Below, one piece after another: positions 11,201-20,895 of a stretch of 64,000 bases of DNA. The position numbers and the translations under genes are program-made. Each line of letters starts with the position of its first letter. The stretch's first letter is position 1. The stretch comes from Dipteris shenzhenensis. Taxonomy: Eukaryota > Polypodiophyta > Polypodiopsida > Gleicheniales. Location: assembly GCA_047967505.1 (NCBI GenBank), contig CM106539.1. One strand, 5' to 3'. The notes under the pieces are model-generated. The model was given only the letters and a program-made list of their open reading frames with translations. It had not been told where the DNA came from and did not search any database.

Positions 11201-11866
11201 GTGCACCTGATAATATCATGTCAAAGCCCGCAGCAACGGGGTATACAGTCTTTAATGATACGGAGTTAATTAAGATGAAAGGGCAAGTAGCTAATCATGA
11301 TGTCATTGTGTTGTTTGACTCAGCGTCAACGCACAATGTAATTAACTCCAAGCTTGTAAAGAGGTTGAAACTAAAGACTTAGCCCATTTGACTATGCATA
11401 TACAGTCAGAATGGCAGATGGAAGTTCAACTGAAGTATGGGACTAAAGGGTCACCCAGTTGCAGCTTCGAATTCAGGACTATGCTGAGAAGCTTGATTTT
11501 GAAATGACTAAGCTTGCTCATGCAGACATAGCCTTGGGTAAGGCTTGGCATTCTAGGAAGAATCCAACCATAGATTGGAAAAAGCACATTTATCAATTCA
11601 AGATGAATGATGTGCTGTATGTCTTACGAGGTGAAAAGAATATACCTCAAGGACCGTTGGTTTCCGTGATGGAAATTCGAAAAGCTCAAGATGGGTTTTT
11701 GTTTCTTTGTATAGCATCGGTAGAGCCAATTCATGATTCTTTGGCTAGCACTGATGTTGCCCAAAATGGAGAGATGGCCAAGCTGGCTGATCAAATAGCA
11801 GAGGAGTTCTCTTATTCTTTTAGGGATGAGCTACCTTATGGGTTACCTCCAAAGCGGAATGTTTAG
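11200..11866 (+). pseudogene. Gypsy aspartic protease and protease-RT linker
   Basis: The protease is recognised by VIVLFDSASTHNVINSKLVK at about 11303-11362, the plant form of the D-S/T-G-A-S/T-H-N motif, with Gly replaced by Ala. A frameshift and stop follow near 11382; the linker resumes at 11459-11866 with DIALGKAW and ending LPYGLPPKRNV, the usual lead-in to RT. Confidence 0.8.
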
Positions 11867-11920
11867 CATAAGATTCAACTAATCCCGAGGGCAAAACCTG
11901 TAAATAGACCTCCCTATAGG

Positions 11921-12574
11921 TTGAGTTTTACTGAAGAGGTCGAGGCGCGAAGACAACTGGAAGAATATCTCAAGTTGGGGCAGATTCAACCAAGTTTTTC
12001 ACCTTTTGCATCGCTAGTGATATTAAAGAAGAAGAAAGATGATACTTTTCGTCTCTGTATAGATTACAGAGCATTGAATAATATCACTATTAAGCACAGG
12101 TATTCGATGGCTCGGATCGATGATTTGCTAGATGCATTATATGGGCCCGTAATTTTTAGTAAGATAGATCTTAAATGTGGCTACCATCAGATCCGTATTA
12201 GAGCCGAGGATGTGCATAAAACCGCTTTTAGAAGCAGGTTTGGACATTATGAGTTTTTGGTAATGCCCTTTAGACTTACCAATGCTCCAGCTACATTCGT
12301 TATGCTTATGAACGATTTACTACATCCGTATATCGAAAAGTTTGTAGTACACTTTATTGATGATATTTTGGTATTCAGTAAAAGTATTGCTGAGCATCAT
12401 GAACACTTGAGAATAGTGTTCAGTACTTTGAGGAAAGCCAGTCTTTATGTAAATCTTTATGTAAATAAAAAGAAAACTATACTGTGTATGGTAAGACTTG
12501 AATATTTAGGATTCATAATTACTCCTGAGGGGATAGAAATGGATCCAAAGAAAGTGACTGCGATACTGACTTAG
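11921..12574 (+). pseudogene. Gypsy reverse transcriptase
   Basis: Nearly intact RT domain: LCIDYRALNNITIKHRYSMA, FSKIDLKCGYHQI (first catalytic Asp), FRLTNAPATF, and the FIDDILVFSKS box with both catalytic Asp near 12355-12387. LGFIITPEGIEMDPKKVTAI is the connection region. Conserved Gly in FGLTNAP has become Arg. A stop follows at 12572, so RT is cut from RNase H. Confidence 0.9.
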
Positions 12575-12751
12575 CCAATCCCTCAGAGTTTGACCGCTTT
12601 GCGATCATTCTTGGGATTTGTCCAATTTTATCGAATGAATATCAAAGGATATTCTGAAATAGTATCGCCATTGACTGATCTGACCTAAGATAAAGTACCT
12701 TTTATATGGAGACAGAATCAACAGGAAAGTTTTAACACCATAAAACAAGCT

Positions 12752-13309
12752 GTGGTCTCAGGTTCGGTGTTAAAAATAGTTGATCCCCAGAAACCATTTT
12801 TCCTTGAAACCGATGCAAGTGGCATTGCGGTAGGAGCAATTCTCCTCCAAGAGGGAAGGCCAGTAGCCTTTGAAAGCAAGAAGCTTTCTCCCTCTCAACG
12901 AGTAGCCTTTGAAAGCAAGAAGCTTTCTCCCTCTCAACGAAATTGGCCAACTCATGAATTAGAGTTGTATGCTGTTGTCCATGCTCTGAAAACATGGAGA
13001 CATTATTTGTATGGGTCACAGTTTTATGTTAATGTTGATCATGATACTCTGAAACATTTTTGTAAACAACCTGACTTGAGAGACCGCCAAGCTAGGTGGG
13101 CAGAACTCATGCAGGAGTTTAACTTGACGCTTCGGTACCGAAGAGGGAAGGATAATAAAGTTGCTGATGTGTTGTCACGCATTATGCATAATATGAGTTT
13201 CACGGTATTAGAGAGTGCTCTAATAGGCATCCAAAAAAGGCAAAACTTATGCAAGATATGCCATAAGGGATGGTATGTTGAAAAGAAATGGCAAGGTAGT
13301 AGTACCTAA
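12752..13309 (+). pseudogene. Gypsy RNase H with internal 39-bp duplication
   Basis: FFLETDASGIAVGAILLQEG holds the first catalytic Asp, and NVDHDTLKHF and KDNKVADVLSR mark the rest of the domain. VAFESKKLSPSQR occurs twice in tandem because of a 39-bp duplication, inserting 13 residues into the fold before the catalytic Glu region (HELELYAVVHAL). This very likely inactivates the domain even though the frame is kept. Confidence 0.88.
12862..12939 (+). repeat. 39-bp in-frame tandem duplication
   Basis: 12862-12900 and 12901-12939 are identical copies starting AGTAGCCTTTGAAAGC, inside the gypsy RNase H. Confidence 0.95.
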
Positions 13310-13316
13310 TCAGAAT

Positions 13317-14601
13317 GATCTCAGGCAGAGAGTCATTCAACAATGCCATGATAGCCCATGTGTGGGACATCCAGGAGTCGAGAAGACATGATCTCGTGAG
13401 ACGAGATTCCTTTTGGCCAAAGATGAAAAAGCATATTCATGAATATGTGACACGTTGTTTTGTGTATCAAGTAAGTAAGGCAGAATGAGTGAAGCCACCC
13501 AGACTTTTACAGCCCTTGGAGATACCACTCGGTAGGTGGGAGAGCATTTCCATAGACTTTATTATAGGTTTGCCTACAACACAAGGTGGATATGATTCTA
13601 TCCTTGTGGTGGTTGATCGTCTTACCAAGATGGCTCACTTCATTCCAACTAGAGAGTCTGTTAGTGCCCCGCAAGTGGTGGATTTGTTTATTAGACATAT
13701 ATTTCATTTGCATGGATTACCTAAATCCATAGTGTCAGACAGAGATGTCAAATTTACCGGTCATTTTTGGAATGTGGTATTTAAGACACTAAGGACTGAG
13801 TTGGGAATGAGTAGTGGGGATCATCCAGAAACGGATGGTCAGACGGAAAGAATCAACAAAATTTTACAGGATATGCTTAGAGCATATGTTTCATTGAGGC
13901 AACATACATGGAACAAGTGGTTGCCATTGTTAGAATTTGCCTACAATGATAGAAAACATTCCTCTACAAGGTTCAGTCCGTTTGAGCTGAACTATGGTTA
14001 TAGACCAGCAAATCCAACTATAGTTGGAATACCTCAGAAAGTGCCTAGTGCCGCAAACTTTGTGGTTCAGATGCGGGAGATGCTAGCACTTACGAGAGCT
14101 AACATCCGCCAAGCTATGGATAGAGTTAAGGCGTATGCGGATGAAAACCGATCCGCTAGAGAATTTAAGGAAGGAGAAAAAGTTTTTCTCAGAGTTCCTT
14201 CGCACTTTAAGTCTTTGACTGCAGGAGAGTGTGCTAAATTATCACCTCGATATTGTGGGCCATGGTTAATTCTAAAAAGAATAGGCAAGGTAGCCTATAA
14301 ATTAGAATTGCCACAGGGTTGTAAGGCTCACCCAGTGTTTCATGTTTCTCGTTTAAAGAAATTTTTGCATACAGGTGACTCACTAATCGAAGGTGCTGTT
14401 TTGTTTCAGGAGAGAAAGGATAATGCAAGACGCAAACCAACAGGAATCCTGGACCGAGGAACAATGCAAGTACGCAATCGAAAGATACCCATGGTGTTGG
14501 TTTCATGGCATGGTCTACCTCTATCAGAAGCTACCTGGGAATCCATATACCAGTTACGGAGAATGTTCCCAGACTTTATCATCGAGGACGATGATGCCTG
14601 A
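13317..14601 (+). pseudogene. Gypsy integrase with chromodomain
   Basis: The zinc finger (CHDSPCVGHPGVEKT) is frameshifted near 13385, and its second CxxC has changed to CFVYQ. The core from 13489 is open for 370 codons: SIDFIIGLP (Asp), SIVSDRDVKFTGHFW (Asp) and ETDGQTERINK (Glu) form the DDE triad. A GPY/F-like region (YCGPWLILKRIGKVAYKLEL) and a C-terminal chromodomain (VSWHGLPLSEATWES, ending FPDFIIEDDDA) follow. Chromodomains guide integration toward particular histone marks. The stop is at 14599-14601, just before the purine tract. Confidence 0.9.
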
Positions 14602-14613
14602 AGAGGGAAGGAA
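14600..14613 (+). other. Gypsy polypurine tract
   Basis: GAAGAGGGAAGGAA ends exactly at the 3' LTR. Confidence 0.9.
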
Positions 14614-15074
14614 TGTTACGCTCAAGTCGAGGTAACATGACCTCGGAAGGGTCAGTCGGCAATTTCCTTTGAAGGATCAATGTTTGTATTATATTTGTTT
14701 GGGCTTCATGTAAATGATAAAAAAGGAATCAAGGTCAAGGTCCTAGGTGAGGGTGATATGGCACTAGACTAGGTGGATCTAAGGCTAAAGGGACCTAAAT
14801 GCATTAAATGTGCCTAGGGGCAAATGGTTTCAATGATATCCCAAGAGGGGTAAATGATGCATTAAGGAAGGACCCTAAAATGAAGACATGTGGCGTACTA
14901 GATCCATCTAGGGAATTTTGGGGCTCGTTGGGAATAAGCAAGCTGAAGCTTTCACGTAATCTGATTTTTTTTTGAGAAGCTTGCTACCACCGAGGTTGGC
15001 TGGGAGGAAAATGCAAGTGCCTGTGCCCGTGATTCGACGTAACCAGCTGAGAGCAAACAGATTTTCACGTTTCA
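14614..15074 (+). repeat. Gypsy 3' LTR
   Basis: Begins TGTTACGCTCAAG, ends CACGTTTCA; followed by the CACAC target duplication. Confidence 0.95.
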
Positions 15075-15079
15075 CACAC

Positions 15080-15853
15080 TCACTCCATGTGCACCCAATA
15101 GCATAAATCTCAAGCCTAGGTTTGAGAACTGCACAGCATGTAGTACAGCCCAAACATCTATAAAGAATGCTCCAAAATAGGACAAACCTCAATGCAAAAT
15201 GAGGCCTGAGTATACCATGATCAAGTAGCAGTATGCTGCCGTGATGTGGACCCCTATCCTCCAATATGGTGTCTTCTACCTTGTCTTGGCACCTTCTAAG
15301 CCAAACAACCTGCGTGCCTTCCAATAGGCTTCAGTGGGGTGCAGGTCCTCCTTAGATTGGACGCCTTATGGGGGCATGGTGCCACCCTTCATAGGTGAGG
15401 ACAGGCAGCCCTCACTCCCCTAGAATAGCCAGCTCGCAAGCCAATCTGCCCTAATCTGCTGAAGTAGCCGCCTGACCCACATTCTGCCCCATGTGACTAC
15501 CTTGTTGACAGATGGCTGACCAGCCTATATCTTGGCCCATATAGGCTGGTTGCTGGCTCATTTGCACGCTTTTGTGTAGGGCTTTCCTGGACAGCCTGGC
15601 CCATCAAGCCCTCCTTGCTAATCTAGCCTGCAGCCATGTGGCAGACCACAAAGCTGCTCACATGGCTGCTCTGCAGCCCTGCCATTCTGGCTCCATCTGC
15701 TGGTCGTGTGGCAACCACATCATCCTATTCTCTCAGCTCAGTCCCTCATCGCATTCTTCACTTTTTCCCACATTCTCTCTAACCCCTTCTATTGGCCTCC
15801 CCTAGGTCTTCCTCATCTAGGGGCTCACAAGTGGGGAGGCGACCCTCGATGCA
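15080..15853 (-). repeat. Element D 5' LTR, main portion
   Basis: The larger part of the 5' LTR, on the far side of the gypsy element. An open minus-strand frame at 15324-14908 begins here and runs across the junction into gypsy LTR; I do not consider it a gene. Confidence 0.45.
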
Positions 15854-16345
15854 AAGGGGCAGCTGTGAGATACCAATCTGAAACCTAGCTTCTTGAAGGA
15901 TATGAGAGCCAAAAAATATGCCTCATGATCCAAAGTGATCTCCTCTTCGAAAATTCTCAGATCGTCCTCCGTAAAGGTAATGATCTTCCCAACTAGTGGA
16001 GGTGGAAGGGGATCAGCCACACTAATGATGGCTGAAAGGGTTGAGTCTTGAGTAAAATAATCCGATTCCTGCAAGGGTGGAGAGAAAAGGGGCCCAAATG
16101 GAGGGGTTTAGAGAGGAGGGTGTGTACATGGAGAAAGTCTTACTAGAAGTGTGTTGAGCATTGGGTGTGTCAGTGGAAGCACGTGCCGGCATGTGTACGT
16201 GTGTATGTGTAAGGAATTAGACTGTGAATGAAAATACGTGTGTGAGTCTGAGTGAGTGCATGTGGGGCAAGGGATGCTATGGTGGGTATGTGTACAGCAT
16301 GGAGGTGGAGAGCAAAGGGTGAGTTGGAGAAAACCCAGGGGAGTC
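15854..16345. other. Intron sequence between elements D and B
   Basis: A minus-strand open stretch (16074-15817, containing DHEAYFLALISFKKLGFR) has no recognisable family. The right part is rich in GTGTG runs. No gene is supported. Confidence 0.4.
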
Positions 16346-16350
16346 TTGTA

Positions 16351-16598
16351 TGTAGGCCATTCTATGGGCTATCCATAGGTGCCACTCATTCCTTGGTTTG
16401 TGCCTTGTAGGCCTAGTTATAGGAGGTTAGGACAATTGGTACAGTTAGCACATGTACCCGTTAGGACACCCTGCCCAAGGGTTTTCTTATATTGGGTCTC
16501 TTGTACTCTCATTGAGTTTTGCAGTAATTCATTACAGCAGCTCGTTTTTGCCTCCATTCCTTGCTTTTTCGAGCTTCCATTGCTTGCCCTAGCCTACA
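16351..16598 (+). repeat. Copia B 5' LTR
   Basis: Begins TGTAGGCCATTCTATGGG and ends CCCTAGCCTACA. It aligns along its length with 26681-26950, which has an extra GTTAGGACAC repeat. Confidence 0.92.
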
Positions 16599-16599
16599 G

Positions 16600-16611
16600 T
16601 GGTATCAGAGT
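16600..16611 (+). other. Copia B primer binding site
   Basis: TGGTATCAGAGT starts two bases after the LTR; one change from the tRNA-Met complement. Confidence 0.9.
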
Positions 16612-17170
16612 AGGCCAAGGTTTCACCCTCTAGCCATTTCCAGCCACCGAGATCCTCTTGGAGCCATTGGGAGCTGCTTGGCAGCCTATTCTACTGCTGG
16701 TCTGCTCATTTCTCAAGGTATTATTCACGGTGTGAACACCCAAAGCTTCTCCAAGCATTTCCGTTGCGGGAAGTCTGCATTTTGCGTGAGAAATCTGCAT
16801 TTTGGAGCACCTGCTGCAAAAATCGGTCGTTGCAGCTGCTGTACGACCTGTACCGCCTCACACATGTGGTGTGCAGAATTCCGTGCAGTTTTTACGAACT
16901 GTACGGACAGCAACCGGCATTAATTACAATACGGACAGCATTGCACAAACCTGTTTACTACTGTTTTAACCTGTACGGACTGTTTTGAGAGGTGTATAGT
17001 GCATTTAAAGCCATTGTACATTGCATTTACTGCCGTATGGACCCATTTTGGTGCAATTAATGCTGTACGGACCTGCCTCGGAGGCTGTGCCAGCAATTTG
17101 AAGCCTCTTCTTAGCAGATTTGTTCGTTTGGAGGCTTCTGCTAGGTGTTTGGAGCCATTTGAAGCTTGTT

Positions 17171-17382
17171 GTTGCCATCTCTCATTTGCTCTCCCTTTGC
17201 CTCGGGCTGCGAGATTCTCTCTATTGGATCCTTCTCCACTCATTTCAAAGTCCTCTCCTCCTTGTGGAAGCTTGATGTTGCCATCTCTCATTTGCTCTCC
17301 CTTTGCCTTGGGCTGCGAGATTCTCTCTATTGGATCCTTCTCCACTCATTTCAAAGTCCTCTCCTCCTTGTGGGAGCACATT
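17171..17382 (+). repeat. 106-bp tandem duplication in copia B leader
   Basis: Two near-identical copies (17171-17276, 17277-17382) beginning GTTGCCATCTCTCATTTGC, with only two or three differences. Confidence 0.95.
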
Positions 17383-17601
17383 CTCTTGCTGTAATTCTCA
17401 TTTCCAGCCTTCTCTGGGCACCCTTCATTGCCATTTGTTGTCCATTTCACCTCTCCTCCAAGGGTGACTATCTGTGCTCGCATTTGGAGCATTTTCCTTG
17501 CTGCATGCATCATTGGGTGTATTGCATTGATTCCTTTTATTTTCTGCAAAACAATCCTTTCTTTGCTTCATTGGCATTGTGGAAAGGCCCCATGTTGCCT
17601 T

Positions 17602-17851
17602 GGAAGCCCTCGTGTTGCCTTTTGGGAATGTTTTTGCAGCAGGTACACCTTGAGACAGCCACACATTTGCGGTGAAAATCTTTGAAGCTTAAGAGAAATT
17701 TCCCTTTTGGTTTTGAGAGGTTGCCTGGAAGCCCTCGTGTTGCCTTTTGGGAATCTTTTTGCAGCAGGTACACCTTGAGACAGCCACACTTTTGCAATGA
17801 AAAGCTTTAAAGCTTGAGCAAAAATTTGCCTTTTGGTTTGAGAGGTTGCCC
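17602..17851 (+). repeat. ~125-bp tandem duplication in copia B leader
   Basis: Two copies (17602-17726, 17727-17851) beginning GGAAGCCCTCGTGTTGCC; the second half is more diverged than the first. Confidence 0.92.
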
Positions 17852-17901
17852 TCCTCTCATTTGCATTGTCGGTTGGTGCTTTTGCCTTGAATTTCAGCAC
17901 T

Positions 17902-18002
17902 ATGGATGGCAGTAAGGATGATTTGTTTGGGATGCTTGCGGCTGAGGACAAGCTTGATGGCACAAATTACCCCATGTGGGCCTATATGATGGGGCATGTT
18001 TT
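17902..18002 (+). pseudogene. Copia B gag, N-terminal piece
   Basis: ATG at 17902 opens MDGSKDDLFGMLAAEDKLDG followed by TNYPMWAYMMGHV, the conserved (K)LDG.NY..W start of copia gag. It is cut at 18002 by copia C and resumes at 23956 (one copy of the GTTTT target is shared). Confidence 0.9.
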
Positions 18003-18258
18003 TGTTAGAATTATAGATATAATTCAGCAGTGACCAATGTAATTTAATAAGCTAGTTAGGGGCACTTTTCCCTCTTTAAGAGGTTTTTCCCCCTAACCGC
18101 ACTTAGTTCACTAACTATGGTTAGTGACTACTAAGGTTTTGTCACTAGGACAAAACCTTATCTCTCACTCTTTCAGTTGTACTCTTTACACTCTTCTATT
18201 GCAACTCAGCTCTCAAGCTCACACTCTCTTGCTCTCTCTCTCTACGCAATCTCTCACA
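18003..18258 (+). repeat. Copia C 5' LTR
   Basis: Begins TGTTAGAATTATAG and ends CGCAATCTCTCACA. Confidence 0.95.
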
Positions 18259-18260
18259 TT

Positions 18261-18272
18261 TGGTATCAGAGC
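18261..18272 (+). other. Copia C primer binding site
   Basis: TGGTATCAGAGC, an exact match to the initiator tRNA-Met complement. Confidence 0.93.
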
Positions 18273-18348
18273 AGGTTGATCCTACTCACCGCTCCTTCCC
18301 CGTTCAGCTCCAGCCTACAGCCCATGCTCCTGCTGCTACATCCCGTCC

Positions 18349-18736
18349 GTACCTGCTCGAAGCAATCAAACAACAGTCCGTACAGTCCGTACGATTGTAT
18401 GGAATTCGTACCTACCATACCGTCCTGCATTAGCGCCAGTACAGCGCCGTACATCCGTACAAGCGACAACAGTCTGCAACTCCATTCCGTACATCCGATC
18501 TTCAGCCGTACAACCCATCGCTTGACTGTACGGTTCGTCGTACAGTTCCATACGGTTTGTTGTCGCCATCCGTACACTTGCATCAACCGTACTGCTCTTG
18601 CGTCATTTTCGTCGTCAGTTCATCAGGCGTCCGTACTGTTCCGTACAACCTTCCGTACTTTTTGCGTGCAGCCCATCCGTACAGGCATTGTACCTGCAAT
18701 CCGTACATTGATTGTACCTGGCCGTACAGGTTGTAC
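18349..18736 (+). promoter_or_regulatory. CCGTACA-rich array in copia C leader
   Basis: I count 22 GTAC tetramers in about 390 bp, against about 1.5 expected at equal base frequencies. Sixteen are in the form CCGTAC or its complement, mostly in sense orientation. CCGTAC is the known consensus of plant SBP-box (SPL) transcription factors, and GTAC is also the core of copper-response elements. A regulatory role is inference; the sequence is in the transcribed leader. Confidence 0.6.
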
Positions 18737-18924
18737 CTGCGCACAAGCTATACCTTGCAGGTGATCTTAGGCAGGCACATCTTGCAGACAGCCATTGTTT
18801 GGCTCAGTTTTTTGGGAGTACATTTGGGGCATCCTGTTTGTTGCAGATTTGGTCTGAAATTTGGGTCTTTCTGCTAAAATTGCAAAATTTGAGGCTTTCT
18901 GAGCTTTTGCCCCTTTCTGGTTGC

Positions 18925-19130
18925 AATTTCAAGCTCGAAATTTGGGGCTTTTGATTCTGCAGTACAATTTCTTGAAGAAATTTGGGGATTTTGTAATTAC
19001 ACTCTGCAATTTCACAGTGAAATTTGGGGCTTTTGCAGACAGAGCGCAATTCTTGCAACATTTGGGGCTTTTGATCAATTTGCCCCTTTTCGGTTGCAAT
19101 TTCGGGCCTATTTTGGGGCTTTTGTGTTGG
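18925..19130 (+). repeat. ~40-bp degenerate repeats (TTTGGGGCTTTTG) in copia C leader
   Basis: TTTGGGG(C/A)TTTTG recurs with starts at 18941, 18981, 19023, 19061 and 19112, spaced 40, 42, 38 and 51 bp, with TGCAATTTC-like sequence between. Copia F has the same array at about 55910-56160 in reverse. Confidence 0.75.
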
Positions 19131-19358
19131 GAGAGCAATTTTGGAGTTTTCAGTTCATACTGCCTTTCTTGAAGTGTTTTACAGCACTTTTGGCAGACTC
19201 TGGAGAGTTTTTGATGCTTGGACAAATTTTTGACAGTGCAAGTGCAGAAATCTGAGTTGCATTTACAGCCAATGCTTGGCTGTGTTTTTTGGGAGTTGTG
19301 CATTTCATTCCCAGTAAGGTAATTCAGTTTTGTATCTGCTTAAATCTCTTTCTCAGAT

Positions 19359-20895
19359 ATGGCCCAGCAAAATCAGAATGACTTCCAGTTCGGTGGTCTT
19401 TCACAGAAGACAAGTTGGATGGTACCAACTACTCCCTTTGGAGTTTTATGGTACGCAATATTCTGATTTCTCGCAATTCATGGGATTATGTTAATGGGGG
19501 TGAGATCTGACCCGCAGGTATGGCACCTCATACCCCTCCTCAGCAAGGAGGTGGAAGAGGTCATGCACAGGGTGCAGCTATAGCCATGCGATTCACGGGA
19601 TGCCTTAGCTTTGTCATGCATCTCTCTTTCAGTGAAAAGATTTATCATTCTGCATATCCGGTCGTGTAAGACCTCGAAGGCAACGTGGGATATTTTAGAA
19701 AGCATGTATGCAGCCCGGAATGATGCAAGAGTATCTTTCTTGAAAAAAGAGTTAAGTAATACACATATGGAAGAGGGTGACTCCATGTCAGTCCACCTCA
19801 CAAAGCTACAGGATCTCAGAGAGCAATTATTGAACATAGATGAGATTATTCCTGATTCAGAGATGATTACTACCACTCTGAATTCTCTTCCTGAGTCTTA
19901 TCTCAGCTTTCATACCTCGCTGAACTTATCATTTGAGAGGGGGTGCAAATCCTCTCACTTTTCATTAGTTGATAGGACTTCTGCTTCAGGAAGAGCAGAC
20001 CAAGAAAAACTTGGCTTCACGTGTAGGTGAACAAGCTATGCTCTCAAAGTTTAAGTCAAAAACAAAGGGACAGGCAAAGACATCGGTAAATCAGCCTTCT
20101 AGTGGGTCAGGACAGCCTTCACAAAAGGCTAAAAATGATGCAAGTAAGCCCAAGAAGAAGGGTTTTTGTCATTACTGGAAAAAGGCAGGTCATCACATTG
20201 CAGAATGCAGGAAAAGGCTTGCAAAAGAGAAGAAAAACAGCTCCGGTATGGCTGTTTCAGATTCAGCTCCTCATGCATCTGACAGTGGGGATGCTGCAGC
20301 CAACTTTGTTGGACAGGATTATGCCTTTTTATTTTGCATTTCAGATTCTAGGCTGGCTGCTCCAGATGCTCGGGATAATGATGATACATATGCATTTTTG
20401 ACTTGCAGTTATGACTCTTCTATGGATGCATCTGCTTTCAGTGTCAATGAAACACTAAACACTTGGTATTTTGACAGCGGTGCATGCAAGCACATCACTT
20501 CTAGAAAGTGTCTTTTTACTTCCTTGCATCCACCTCCCGTCGGTAAGAAAGTCACTTGCGCCAATAACTCATCATATTCAGTACGTGGCACACGAGAAAT
20601 TGAGCTTACTGCCATTGATGGCTCAATTTTCAGACTTTCAGATGTCTTATATGTGCCTGGTATCACCAAGAATCTTCTTTCAGTGTCCACTCTTAATAGA
20701 GCTGGATTTCAGGTCATCTTTGAGGATGACAAATGTGCTGTCCGAGACAGGGAAAATGATTATGCCTTAAGATTATCTGGTACTTTGCTACGTGGGGTTT
20801 TTCAGCTTGATCTTTTTGAGAAAAGAGCAGCCCGTGCTCTTCCAGTTTCTACCCCTACTGCTGCCATGCAGAATGCAGAATTATGGCATGCCTGA
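19359..20895 (+). pseudogene. Copia C gag and protease
   Basis: ATG at 19359 begins MAQQNQNDFQFGGLSQ; a missing base then shifts the frame. Gag continues in 19611-20030 (RSCKTSKATWDILESMYAAR, HMEEGDSMSVHLTKLQDLRE) and 19969-20895. The zinc knuckle at 20167-20211 reads CHYWKKAGHHIAEC: the second Cys has become Trp, so zinc binding is probably lost. Protease motif TWYFDSGACKHIT is at about 20461-20499. The frame stops at 20893 (TGA where copia F has CGA, Arg), inside the integrase zinc finger. Confidence 0.9.

Larger units (their letters stand above)
8472..15074 (+). mobile_element. Ty3/gypsy chromovirus, full length but inactive
   Basis: A complete 6603-bp element with LTRs of 464 and 461 bp that match apart from about ten substitutions and small indels (roughly 97-98% identical by eye), a tRNA-Met primer site, a purine tract and a perfect 5-bp target duplication CACAC (8467-8471, 15075-15079). 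Domain order gag, protease, RT, RNase H, integrase, chromodomain places it in the plant chromovirus branch. Stops and frameshifts interrupt gag, the protease-RT link, RT-RNase H and the integrase zinc finger. The close LTRs imply a fairly recent insertion. Confidence 0.95.
7583..15853 (-). mobile_element. Small non-autonomous LTR element D (TRIM-like), split by a gypsy insertion
   Basis: Two diverged direct repeats share TCTCAG(T/C)TCAGTCCCT, ATG/CTAGGGG and GG(T/C)TCACAAGTGGG; they read as LTRs of a minus-strand element. The 5' LTR is 15853-15075 plus 8471-8425, because the gypsy element sits inside it. A tRNA-Met-type primer site (TGGTATCAGGGTC, minus) follows at once at 8423-8411. After only about 550 bp of internal sequence comes a purine tract (AGTAAGAGGGG) and the 3' LTR starting TGTTGGGATC at 7876. 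No gag or pol is seen, so it would depend on other elements. The LTRs differ in length (294 vs about 825 bp) and no target duplication is visible, so the limits are approximate. Confidence 0.5.
16612..17901 (+). other. Copia B untranslated leader
   Basis: A 1.3-kb leader between primer site and gag start. It holds five GTAC sites near CTGTACGG in 16849-17070 and two tandem duplications (17171-17382, 17602-17851). Short open frames cross it but show no protein motif. Confidence 0.7.

Noticed and set aside
14908-15324. 138-codon minus-strand open frame spanning the gypsy 3' LTR boundary
   Set aside because: It crosses an insertion junction defined by a target duplication, so it is accidental; I could not match the peptide on either side to a known family.
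18261-18272. TGGTATCAGAGC and similar strings as tRNA gene remnants
   Set aside because: Each lies directly after an LTR with no cloverleaf around it; these are primer binding sites.
18177-18877. Open frames across the GTAC array of copia C
   Set aside because: Located between primer site and gag start, on both strands, with repeat-driven composition.
18925-19130. Regular ~40-bp repeats as a CRISPR-like array
   Set aside because: Units are degenerate, the intervals are not unique spacers, and the context is a eukaryotic retrotransposon leader.
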